Notes under the pieces: model-generated
The model's database searches: none
Told to the model about the DNA's origin: nothing
What the model saw: only the letters and a program-made list of their open reading frames with translations
Origin: Planctomycetota bacterium
GTDB taxonomy: Bacteria; Planctomycetota; Planctomycetia; Pirellulales; Pirellulaceae
Length of the DNA: 9,791 nt
Direction: 5' to 3'
NCBI GenBank assembly: GCA_026692885.1
Contig: JAPLNJ010001172.1
Span: forward strand, 1-9,791
Made by a program: the position numbers and the translations under genes
Part shown: positions 1-6,381 of the stretch, one piece after another
How the letters are laid out: the number at the start of each line of letters is the position of its first letter
Numbering within the stretch: position 1 is the first letter of the stretch

Positions 1-6
1 ATTGAC

Positions 7-1146
7 ATGCGTACGGCGATCATGGTGGCGATCCTTCTCGCGGCAACTCTGGCGGCTGCGCAAGACCCGGCGGCAAAGGTGCAGCCAGCGCCGCAGGTCT
101 TCGTGCTGGCGGTCAGCGGCAACCCGGGCAGCCCGGTCTACGCGCGGCGCATGAACGACTGGCTCACGCGGTTTCATGCGTACCTCACCGGGCCGGCAGC
201 ACTCGCCAAGGAGAACGCCATCGTGCTGTGCGGCGACCAGGACCTGAAAGCTCCGTTCGTGCAAGGTCCGGCGACGGCGGAGGCGGTCAAGAGGGCGATT
301 GCCACAGTGGCCCAGAAGCTGCGGCCGGACGATCAATTCATTCTCTTCCTCGTCGGGCATGGGGCGCTGGAAGACCCGTTGCCGATGCTGCTCTTGCCCG
401 GACAGGACCTGAGCGCCAAAGAATTGGCCGAGGCGCTCGAAGCAGTGCCCGCCGAGAACCAGGTGGTCTTGAATTTCGCCGGCGCCTCGGGCGATTTTTT
501 GTGGCACCTGGCCCGGCGCGGTCGCGTGAATGTGGCGGCCACCTCGCCGGGGGAAGAAGGCGAGCCGGTCCTGTGCGAGTTCTTCCTCCAGGCCCTGGAG
601 GGCAAGCAGGCCGATGGCGAATCGCCCTGGCCCTTGGCGGACAACCAAGCCCGGGCCCAGCCGGCCACCGATCCGCTGAAGCCGGTGTGGCGTACTGGCA
701 ATAAGGACGGGCAGGTCAGTGTGCTGGAAGCCTACAACTGGGCAGCGCACGAGACGGCCATGTGGATCGCCCGTCAGAAGCGGGCGGACGGCGAGCAATG
801 GATCGTCGAGGGCCGGCAAAGCGTGGCCCTGTTCAAGCGGCTGGCGGCCGGCGAAGATAGCGATCCCGGCGCACGCAAACTTTCGCCGCAGAGCGATGCC
901 AACGCCCCCGACGCCGTCATTCCGCTGGCGATGAAAGAGGGCCAGGACCTGGACCCCTGGTGGATCGGACGCCGCACGGTTCTGGAGCACGCCCTGCTGG
1001 AGGACTGCGGCCAGGAGGTCGGCGTGTCGTGCCTGCGCGGGCAGGGCTACGAGCCGCTGGACGGCGTCAAGGAAGGCCAGCCCGGGTGGTTGGCCCGCCG
1101 CGTCCTCCTCGGCCGCCCGGCGCTGTTGCCAGAGGAGCGCAAGTGA
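7..1146 (+). CDS. Secreted caspase/legumain-fold (clan CD) protein lacking the catalytic Cys
   Basis: 379 aa. Residues 1-18 form a Sec signal peptide ending LAAAQ, which supports the ATG at 7; the frame is open to the window edge, but an upstream start would bury the leader. The rest resembles the planctomycete C13/C14-like family. A hydrophobic strand ends in the His motif FLVGHG (His118). The next strand, VVLNFAGASG (153-162), sits where active enzymes have DACxSG, and Gly159 occupies the Cys position. An acidic loop and helix follow (NKDGQVSVLEAY, 232-243, EF-hand-like), then a C-terminal EHALLED motif (327-333). Family relatives often show TASASG at the Cys site, so a non-proteolytic role is likely (inference). 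The stop overlaps the start of the next gene (TGATG), indicating translational coupling. The fold is fairly sure; the partner or ligand is unknown. Confidence 0.8.
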   Translation: MRTAIMVAILLAATLAAAQDPAAKVQPAPQVFVLAVSGNPGSPVYARRMNDWLTRFHAYLTGPAALAKENAIVLCGDQDLKAPFVQGPATAEAVKRAIATVAQKLRPDDQFILFLVGHGALEDPLPMLLLPGQDLSAKELAEALEAVPAENQVVLNFAGASGDFLWHLARRGRVNVAATSPGEEGEPVLCEFFLQALEGKQADGESPWPLADNQARAQPATDPLKPVWRTGNKDGQVSVLEAYNWAAHETAMWIARQKRADGEQWIVEGRQSVALFKRLAAGEDSDPGARKLSPQSDANAPDAVIPLAMKEGQDLDPWWIGRRTVLEHALLEDCGQEVGVSCLRGQGYEPLDGVKEGQPGWLARRVLLGRPALLPEERK

Positions 1147-3257
1147 TGCCGGGTCAGAGCACCAAGCTCCTGCTGCTGACATGCCTCTGCGCAGCACATG
1201 CTTTCGCAGCGGAAAAAGCCGAGAAACCCACCGGGGCCAGCCCCGCCGCGTCGCTGGCCTCGATGCAGGTCGTCTGGACCAAGAGCGCCATGACCGGAGC
1301 GCTCGATGTCTCGCCGCATCCCGTCCTCTCGCGCCGGGCGATCCTCTCGCGGGAAAGCGGGTTGATGATCTCCGAGGATTGGGGCAAGACCTTCCAGCCT
1401 TTGCCGCAGGCCACTCCGCAGCGCGTGGGCCTGATCCGCTCCCTGGCGTTCGATCCGGATCAAACGGATGTTTTCTATGCGGCAGGCGAGAAGGGCATTT
1501 GGCTGTCCACGGACAACGGTAAGATGTTCGAACAAGTTGGTGCCAAGTCACGCGGAATGGCGGCCGACGAAGTCGTCGGCGTTTGGATCTATCCAGGCGA
1601 CCCGTCGAACCGCACCCTGCTCGCAGCCCACGGCCGCGCGGCGCCCGGGCTTTCCGTCACCTACGACGGGGGCGCAAAGTGGCGAGTGCTTTACCCCCAC
1701 CTGTTCGTGTCTCAGCTGGTGGTCGGCCTGACGACGCCCGAAATGACTCGTGAACGCTCGTGCGTGCTGATCGCGGCGTCGAAAGAGAGCCCCGACATCT
1801 TTCGTGTCTACTCTTGCACGGTGCTCGGAGAGGAGCCGGTGGAGCAGACACGCGATCTCGTGCCCACGGAAGCCGCCAGCTCGGTGATGACCGACCCGCC
1901 GGAATCCGGCTGGTCCGACTTCAGGTCCGTCTATCTGGCCACGTCGGACGCGGGCCTTCACGTGCTCTCTCCGATCGGCGGCTTCGTGCCGGCAAGGCTG
2001 GAAACGCCGGGGATCGTTTCCTGGACGGGCATCGGCCTGACCTTTGGCCCGCTGCCCGATACGCAGCTGTTTTACGGCTACGATGCGGCAAAGCTCGGTC
2101 TGGTCATGTCGCTGGACGGTTTCAAGACCTTCAGCTCCGGCAGCCGCGGCCTCCCGACAGGGCCGTTTATTCGCGAAGGTGCCCATCTGCGGGCCAGCCC
2201 CGGCGGCGGGGCCTATTACGCAACCATCAATGGCTCGCTCTACCTCGGCACCGTCTGGGGACCCGGAATGATCATTACGGGCGTCGAGGTGACGCCGCCG
2301 GTCGTGTCTTTTTCGCGCGATCGCTACCTGAAGGCCCACGAAGAGCAGTGGCAGCAGATCTCGATGTTCGTGCGGGAGCCGAGCGCTGCCGCCGCGGCCA
2401 AGCGTCTGCGCGAGTCGTTCCAGAAGGGACGCGACGCGTACCGAGATGCCGAGTTCACCGTACGCACGAAGGTGCTCGGCAATAGCCCGCCTGCTTCCGT
2501 AACGGTCGACCTCAGCGCCGTGGACGGCCCGGACGCGGAGCCCATGTTCGACGACGGCCAGCACGGCGACGGCGCGGCGGGCGACGGTGTCTACGGCGCC
2601 CAATTCCGCTTGAACCTCAGTCAGTCTAAGAACCACCGCAAACGCAACCACTGGCCCGGACTCGTCGGCCTGCCGCTTACGGTAACCAGCAGCACGGGTC
2701 GAGTCGGGGCGGTAGCGGCCGTGGTCGCCATTCGCGCCCGCAGCGATGACGCCGTCGTGTGGGACGAACCGCACAAGCCGGGCAAGCACGCCGCCGAGGG
2801 TGGCGCCACCGCCGAGGTCATCGACGCCACCACCGGGATTTACAGCGGACGCGAGGCCCTGGGCATCACGGTCACTGGCGGCCCGTGGAGCACCTCGCTG
2901 CACCGGCAGGCCGACGTAGCCAGCCTGACGGCTTACGCCTCGCTTGACTTCTGGGTCAAGACCGAAGGCAACACCAGAGACGATCTCCTCGTCCAACTCC
3001 GGGACGAGCCGCAGATTGGCCTGAGCGAGACAACCCGGCCCGTGCCCGTGCTGACCGGCGGGTATCTCAAGGGCGGAGTCTGGGCCGACGACTGGCGCCA
3101 AGTAAGCATCCCGATCGACCGGCTCCTTTCCGAAGGGGGCGTCTTCCAGCCGGCCTTGTTCTCCCACGTCATTTTCAGCGGCGAAGGCAAAACCACGGGG
3201 ACGTACTGGATCGATTCCATCCGACTGGTGCGGCCCGAACCGGCCAAGGGTCCCTAA
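1146..3257 (+). CDS. Secreted BNR/Asp-box propeller protein with choice-of-anchor-X and C-terminal jelly-roll-like domain
   Basis: 703 aa from the ATG at 1146, which shares its A with the preceding TGA. The longer frame from 960 would overlap 187 bp of a well-supported gene and hide the leader. Residues 1-22 are a signal peptide (KLLLLTCLCAAHAFA). Residues 40-375 carry Asp-box-type repeats: SEDWGKTF (76-83), STDNGKMF (121-128), TYDGGAKW (172-179) and SLDGFKTF (322-329). These are typical of sialidase/Vps10/Ycf48-like beta-propellers. Residues 438-490 contain VTVDLSAVDG and the acidic FDDGQHGDGAAGDGVY run that marks choice-of-anchor X. Residues 545-695 (DFWVKTEG, WRQVSIPID, TYWIDSIRLV) resemble a carbohydrate-binding or galactose-binding-like sandwich. 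It probably acts outside the cytoplasm in binding or scaffolding. No sialidase catalytic set is recognisable. Confidence 0.82.
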   Translation: MPGQSTKLLLLTCLCAAHAFAAEKAEKPTGASPAASLASMQVVWTKSAMTGALDVSPHPVLSRRAILSRESGLMISEDWGKTFQPLPQATPQRVGLIRSLAFDPDQTDVFYAAGEKGIWLSTDNGKMFEQVGAKSRGMAADEVVGVWIYPGDPSNRTLLAAHGRAAPGLSVTYDGGAKWRVLYPHLFVSQLVVGLTTPEMTRERSCVLIAASKESPDIFRVYSCTVLGEEPVEQTRDLVPTEAASSVMTDPPESGWSDFRSVYLATSDAGLHVLSPIGGFVPARLETPGIVSWTGIGLTFGPLPDTQLFYGYDAAKLGLVMSLDGFKTFSSGSRGLPTGPFIREGAHLRASPGGGAYYATINGSLYLGTVWGPGMIITGVEVTPPVVSFSRDRYLKAHEEQWQQISMFVREPSAAAAAKRLRESFQKGRDAYRDAEFTVRTKVLGNSPPASVTVDLSAVDGPDAEPMFDDGQHGDGAAGDGVYGAQFRLNLSQSKNHRKRNHWPGLVGLPLTVTSSTGRVGAVAAVVAIRARSDDAVVWDEPHKPGKHAAEGGATAEVIDATTGIYSGREALGITVTGGPWSTSLHRQADVASLTAYASLDFWVKTEGNTRDDLLVQLRDEPQIGLSETTRPVPVLTGGYLKGGVWADDWRQVSIPIDRLLSEGGVFQPALFSHVIFSGEGKTTGTYWIDSIRLVRPEPAKGP

Positions 3258-3289
3258 GGACCGGCGCAGCAATAAGTGTCGCAAGTATA

Positions 3290-3344
3290 GTAGTCGTCAC
3301 GCTCCGCCGTGACGACATGTCATCACGCGGAGCGTGATGACTAC
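3290..3344. repeat. Double palindrome (BIME/REP-like) between genes 2 and 3
   Basis: Two GC-rich hairpins lie back to back. The first pairs TCGTCACG (3294-3301) with CGTGACGA (3308-3315) around a 6-nt loop. The second pairs TCATCACGC (3320-3328) with GCGTGATGA (3332-3340) around GGA. The two halves are also inverted copies of each other: 3290-3307 pairs with 3327-3344 over 18 bp with one C/T mismatch, giving an alternative single long hairpin. There is no T-run after it, so it is not a classical intrinsic terminator. It probably belongs to a dispersed intergenic repeat family and may stabilise or process the mRNA (inference). The ATG at 3334 lies inside it and is an unlikely start. Confidence 0.8.
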
Positions 3345-3360
3345 AATCGCCGACATAATC

Positions 3361-3366
3361 GAGGAA
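3361..3366 (+). promoter_or_regulatory. Ribosome binding site deciding the start of the TPR gene
   Basis: GAGGAA lies 3 nt upstream of the ATG at 3370 (GAGG core 5 nt away). It supports 3370 over the in-frame ATGs at 3334 and 3337, which fall in or at the edge of the palindrome and would put a charged, non-leader stretch in front of the signal peptide. Confidence 0.5.
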
Positions 3367-3369
3367 CCG

Positions 3370-4851
3370 ATGAACTCAATCAGGATAGCTACCCGTACCT
3401 TGTGTCTGCTGACCGTCTCCGCCATGGTTGCGGCCGCGGCCCAGCCCGACGAGCCGCTCGACCGGCGCCTGGACAAGGCCGCCGATCTGGCCCGCAACGA
3501 CCGCGCTGCAGAAGCGGGCAAGGCCGTACGGACTTGCGAGGATGCCATTGCGGCCAAGGACACTACCGAGGAGCAGCGGATCCGCGCGTTCTCGATCCTG
3601 GTGCAAGCCTACCGGAGCCAAAAGAATCTGCCTTTAGCGACGAGGACCGCGCTGCGGCTTCTGGAATCCATGCCCGGCAGCAAGGCGGCCGAGCAGGCGT
3701 CGTTTCTGCTCCAGGCCGATCTGCTGAAATCGCAGAACAAACCCGACGGCGTCTTGGAGAAGGTCAAGCAGCTGATTGAGCGTCAGCCCGACAGTTTCGA
3801 GGGGCACCAGCGCCTGGCGGAGGCTCTGCTCGAAACCGCCAAGAATCGCGAGGCCTACGAGGAAGCCGCCAAGGCCGTCGAACTTAACCCGAAGCAGGAA
3901 GAGACCCCCGAGCGCTCGTTGCGCACGATGCTGGACGCCGCCACCCGCTTGTCGGATCACGAGAAATGCGCGTCCGTGCTCGGCCGGCTCTTGGACCCCA
4001 AGGCCGTGGCCCGCCGCGACGAGTACAACAACCGCGATTTACGCCGCAAGCTCGTCGCCGCGTTCGTGGGCCTGAAGAAACTCGACGAAGCGCGCGCCAC
4101 GGCCGTGGCGGCCGAGAAGGCCGACCGCGAAGAGGTGCAGCGTCAGGCCTGGGCCACGATCATCGGCGACTGCTACCTGGAGGAGAAGAACTACGACCAG
4201 GCCCTGGCTGCCTACGAAAAGGTGTTTACTGAGTACCGCACGCCTGAAGGATGGTCCCCGACGCAGCGCAAGATCGTCGACACGCTGGCCAAGAAAGGGG
4301 CCGCGGCTGATTCGCTGAAGGCAGCCCACGTCCTGTTCGATGCGGCTCACGAGCCGCACGCCATCGCCGAGGCGGCGCGCGTGGTGGCCGGAGCCTTCAA
4401 GACGCTCGACAACAACGTGGCCCGGGCGAACGCTTTCATCGCCTTTCAGCGGTTCGGACCAGCCGGCGAGGACGGCAAGGGCGGAATCCGGGACCCCTTC
4501 CAGGAGATCGGCTACCCCGCCTATCCCGAGCGGGAAAAGGCTTTTGACGAACTTCGCAAGGTGGCCGGCGACAATGCTGCGGCTGCCCGGCTCCGCGCCC
4601 TGACCTGCCTCTACAGCGGGCATCCGAAAGACGCCCTGAAGTACTTTCTCGACGCCTTTGGCCGTTGTCTTAACGAGGAGGTTCAGCTCCGCGCCGACGA
4701 GTTGGTTCTGATCGGCGCGCGTGCGGCTCGAGGACACACGGTAGGCTTGGACCAGTACTACAACTATATCAACTATGGGCCAGCTGGCCCCGACGGAAAG
4801 AGTGGAACGCCCGACGATCTGCCCGATCCGTTTGCCCCGCTTTTGAAGTGA
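3370..4851 (+). CDS. Secreted tetratricopeptide-repeat protein with two GPAGxDGKxG motifs
   Basis: 493 aa from the ATG at 3370. Residues 1-24 are a signal peptide (LCLLTVSAMVAAAAQ). Residues 30-350 are alpha-helical with TPR-like spacing, for example QRLAEALLETAKNREAYEEAAKAVEL's N-half at 147-166 and IIGDCYLEEKNYDQALAAYE (264-283). This suits a periplasmic scaffold that binds other proteins. The C-terminal third has a motif twice: FGPAGEDGKGGIRDPF (362-377) and YGPAGPDGKSGTPDD (469-483) followed by LPDPF. These acidic, Gly-rich loops recall calcium-binding thrombospondin-3 or dockerin-like loops (inference). The gene follows gene 2 after a 112-bp gap with a palindrome and leads into gene 4 eight bases later. 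No enzyme motif is seen. Confidence 0.8.
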   Translation: MNSIRIATRTLCLLTVSAMVAAAAQPDEPLDRRLDKAADLARNDRAAEAGKAVRTCEDAIAAKDTTEEQRIRAFSILVQAYRSQKNLPLATRTALRLLESMPGSKAAEQASFLLQADLLKSQNKPDGVLEKVKQLIERQPDSFEGHQRLAEALLETAKNREAYEEAAKAVELNPKQEETPERSLRTMLDAATRLSDHEKCASVLGRLLDPKAVARRDEYNNRDLRRKLVAAFVGLKKLDEARATAVAAEKADREEVQRQAWATIIGDCYLEEKNYDQALAAYEKVFTEYRTPEGWSPTQRKIVDTLAKKGAAADSLKAAHVLFDAAHEPHAIAEAARVVAGAFKTLDNNVARANAFIAFQRFGPAGEDGKGGIRDPFQEIGYPAYPEREKAFDELRKVAGDNAAAARLRALTCLYSGHPKDALKYFLDAFGRCLNEEVQLRADELVLIGARAARGHTVGLDQYYNYINYGPAGPDGKSGTPDDLPDPFAPLLK

Positions 4852-4854
4852 GGA
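4851..4854 (+). promoter_or_regulatory. Ribosome binding site for the small secreted gene
   Basis: AGGA, overlapping the TPR gene's stop, lies 5 nt before the ATG at 4860. It favours 4860 over the GTG at 4848, which would put charged residues (RTG) in front of an already complete signal peptide. Confidence 0.45.
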
Positions 4855-4859
4855 CAGGC

Positions 4860-5495
4860 ATGGTACGCACGCGTTACTTGGCAGTAGGGTTGCTGGCACT
4901 GGCCGTTTCGGCAGCCCCTCTCGCCGCGGTCGAGCTTTCACCAGCGGCGACGCCGGGCAAGGCCGATGGCGTCGGCGGGCTGGCGGGTCTGAACGCGGAA
5001 GATGTGCAGGCCCTCCGCGACGTGCGCGAGACGCTCCAATTGCGGGCCGTCGATCCGCGCGTATCCCCGGACTACCGGCGGCGGGCCGTGCTGGCCTTGG
5101 CACGCGTCCACGAAGCGCTCAACGACTGGGGCCTTGATAACCAACTCGCCTGGTGCCTGGATGCCATTTCCGCGACGAAGGAGCACAAGGAGGTGTTCGC
5201 GTCGCTGGCCCTGTCGGCAGCCAAGGGAGGGGCCTATCATCTGGGCGCGGTGTGCGAGTTCTGGAGCCGCCTCGATGCGGACGGAGGCGGCAGCCTGGCG
5301 CCCGAGTGGCGCAAGTTGCACGCAGACTTCGAGCGTCTTTCGCGCGAATTGCCCAAGCGTGCCCCGCGCCTGGCCGAGAGCTTGCGGCCGATGACTCTGC
5401 AGGCGAAGCAGGTCGATCCGCAATCGCTGCGGACGATGCAAGTGACTCCCAAGACCATCGATTTGAAAGGCTCGCTTGCGCCCTACAAGCCCTGA
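4860..5495 (+). CDS. Small secreted protein of unknown function
   Basis: 211 aa from the ATG at 4860. Residues 1-23 are a clear Sec signal peptide (RYLAVGLLALAVSAAPLAA). The mature part is mostly predicted helix: AEDVQALRDVRETLQLRA (46-63), RRRAVLALARVHEALND (73-89), LAWCLDAIS (96-104) and PEWRKLHADFERLSREL (148-164). The tail is Lys/Pro-rich (MQVTPKTIDLKG). I recognise no family and see no transmembrane segment after the leader, no cysteine pairs arranged for heme or metal, and no enzyme motif. It is the last gene of the four-gene run and probably shares the job of the TPR and propeller proteins. Its coding status is well supported by the leader, the RBS and the strong G/C third-position bias. 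Confidence 0.7.
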   Translation: MVRTRYLAVGLLALAVSAAPLAAVELSPAATPGKADGVGGLAGLNAEDVQALRDVRETLQLRAVDPRVSPDYRRRAVLALARVHEALNDWGLDNQLAWCLDAISATKEHKEVFASLALSAAKGGAYHLGAVCEFWSRLDADGGGSLAPEWRKLHADFERLSRELPKRAPRLAESLRPMTLQAKQVDPQSLRTMQVTPKTIDLKGSLAPYKP

Positions 5496-5656
5496 TGCGT
5501 TGCTGTCTGGCAGATGTTCCCGTTTCCAACCTAAACGCAGAAACTCCGCTGAACGCCTTTCGATTTGTGTTGAACGCTGGGCTGCTGGCGATCATTGAGG
5601 CCGTGACCAATCTGCCGGCGAAGACACATCGGGCAAACCAACTCCACAACTCTTGA
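5495..5656 (+). CDS. Doubtful 53-aa ORF coupled to the end of the small secreted gene
   Basis: An ATG at 5495 overlaps the preceding TGA exactly as the gene 1/gene 2 junction does. The 53-aa product has a short hydrophobic stretch (FVLNAGLLAIIEAV). Its base composition is more AT-rich than the genes before it, there is no Shine-Dalgarno sequence, and the reverse strand is open over the same stretch. I do not recognise it. It may be chance or part of a repeat. Confidence 0.18.
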   Translation: MRCCLADVPVSNLNAETPLNAFRFVLNAGLLAIIEAVTNLPAKTHRANQLHNS

Positions 5657-5726
5657 CGTACCCCTTCCCGAAGATGAGCGGTTTTGTAGCGGCGACCGGT
5701 GCCTCTAAGTGCTGACGTCTTCTCCA
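5657..5726. other. Non-coding stretch before the repeat cluster
   Basis: About 70 bp with no ORF, hairpin or promoter that I can support. It ends in TTCTCCA (5720-5726), which recurs at 6003-6009 just beyond the outer repeat element and could be a target duplication. Confidence 0.4.
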
Positions 5727-5747
5727 GGCCTTGATCATAAGGTTGCG

Positions 5748-5812
5748 CATCGTAACCCGAAGCGTCAGCGAGGAAGAGCGGCGTTTCCTCGCTGACGCGT
5801 CGGGTTACGATG
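5748..5812. repeat. Long hairpin, 28-bp arms
   Basis: The left arm, 5748-5775 (starts CATCGTAACCCG), pairs with the right arm, 5785-5812 (ends CGGGTTACGATG), with one mismatch (5761/5799) around a 9-nt loop. It forms the core of the outer element. The CGTAACCCG...GTCAGCGAGG type of stem is familiar from planctomycete intergenic repeats (recollection). There is no T-run, so any terminator role after gene 4 would be incidental. Confidence 0.8.
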
Positions 5813-5816
5813 ATCC

Positions 5817-5839
5817 GCTGCTAGCGTTTTGCGCCACCT
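5817..5839. repeat. 23-bp direct repeat, copy 1
   Basis: The 23 bases starting GCTGCTAGCGTTTTGCG recur exactly at 9764-9786. They form the inner right end of the outer element. Confidence 0.85.
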
Positions 5840-5840
5840 A

Positions 5841-5988
5841 AGTCGCTGTAACAAAATAAGTTCACCATTTCTTCAACTGGGTGGCACGTCCCTGAGCGCA
5901 GCGAAGGGCGTGGTTTGCGGCCTCAACTCGCCCTTCGTATCTCAGGGCATACCACCCGATTCGAGCAACTTATTTTGTTACAGCGACT
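5841..5988. mobile_element. 148-bp non-autonomous element (MITE-like) inserted in the outer repeat
   Basis: Perfect 22-bp terminal inverted repeats lie at 5841-5862 (starts AGTCGCTGTAACAAAA) and 5967-5988. The direct repeat CTAA appears at both junctions (5838-5841 and 5987-5990). This allows a TA, CTA or CTAA target duplication; a TA duplication would fit an IS630/Tc1-like mobiliser (inference). Nested stems inside are GGGTGG/CCACCC (5879-5884 and 5952-5957), CCCTGAG/CTCAGGG (5890-5896 and 5941-5947) and CGAAGGGCG/CGCCCTTCG (5902-5910 and 5929-5937), so the whole unit can fold into one long imperfect hairpin. It encodes no transposase. Confidence 0.75.
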
Positions 5989-6071
5989 AATGATCAAGGC
6001 ATTTCTCCATTGCCCACCACCCCTGTCTCGATCGACCTGACAAAACACCCTGGGGCGATCGTTTCGTCAAA

Positions 6072-6340
6072 CTAGAACGGTTTGTTCTCGAAAGTCGCGT
6101 TGGTCACATCGACCGACGCAGCGAACCGCACATTGGAGCATGTTTCTCCTACCGCCTCGCCTGCCCAGCGCTTTCAGCCTATGGGCAGATGCGGCGATTC
6201 GATACCCGCCAAATGCTGCACAGCAGTTTCTCCGCCGTCTGCGGGTCACGGCGCACATGAACCAGCGCCTCTTGCACGGTGCCGCCGGCGCGTCGATACT
6301 GGCGATCTGGTGAGGGGACCGCCTGGTCGTCTCGATTCGA
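6072..6340 (-). pseudogene. Possible degraded coding remnant, family unknown
   Basis: Two adjoining minus-strand frames show coding-like codon use (mostly G/C third positions). The first, 6340-6179, includes RRAGGTVQEALVHVRRDPQT and AEKLLCSIWR. The second, 6173-6072, includes ETCSNVRFAASVDVTNATFE and ends at a TAG. One frameshift near 6175 would join them. Neither has a start or a recognised domain. The stretch lies upstream of, and opposite to, the intact TIM-barrel gene. It may be a chance pattern. Confidence 0.22.
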
Positions 6341-6369
6341 TCATTGCCCAAGCGGGCTCGATCTTTCGC

Positions 6370-6373
6370 GGAG
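6370..6373 (+). promoter_or_regulatory. Ribosome binding site of the TIM-barrel gene
   Basis: GGAG lies 8 nt before the ATG at 6382. With the Tat leader that follows, it settles the start. The same frame is open back to 6082, but those residues look random. Confidence 0.5.
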
Positions 6374-6381
6374 TAGAAGCT

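Larger units (their letters stand above)
5727..6000. repeat. Outer inverted-repeat element, copy 1, split by a second element
   Basis: The left end begins GGCCTTGATCATAAGG. The right end is GCGCCACCT (5831-5839) continued at 5990-6000 as ATGATCAAGGC. The outermost 11 bases are perfect inverted repeats (5728-5738 against 5990-6000), and once the insert at 5841-5988 is removed the terminal arms match at about 19 of 21 positions. A 7-bp direct repeat, TTCTCCA, flanks it (5720-5726 and 6003-6009). It carries no coding capacity and looks like a non-autonomous MITE/REP-like element. A second copy begins at 9629 with a different core, so the ends are conserved and the middle is not. Confidence 0.7.

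Noticed and set aside
960..1145. Upstream extension of the propeller gene
   Set aside because: It overlaps gene 1, whose C-terminus is family-like, and would hide the signal peptide at 1146.
7..1146. Active metacaspase-type defence protease
   Set aside because: No Cys at the catalytic position, a signal peptide is present, and no defence partner lies nearby.
1548..3284. Long minus-strand ORF (578 aa) opposite the propeller gene
   Set aside because: It is an antisense shadow from high-GC codon bias: no leader, no domain, low-complexity Arg/Ala/Gly composition. The plus frame has clear Asp-box and anchor-X motifs.
4039..5103. Minus-strand ORF (354 aa) spanning the end of the TPR gene
   Set aside because: It is an antisense shadow crossing a gene boundary and has no recognisable domain.
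5748..5812. Intrinsic terminator after the four-gene run
   Set aside because: The stem is strong, but no T-run follows and it lies about 250 bp after the last stop inside a repeat element.
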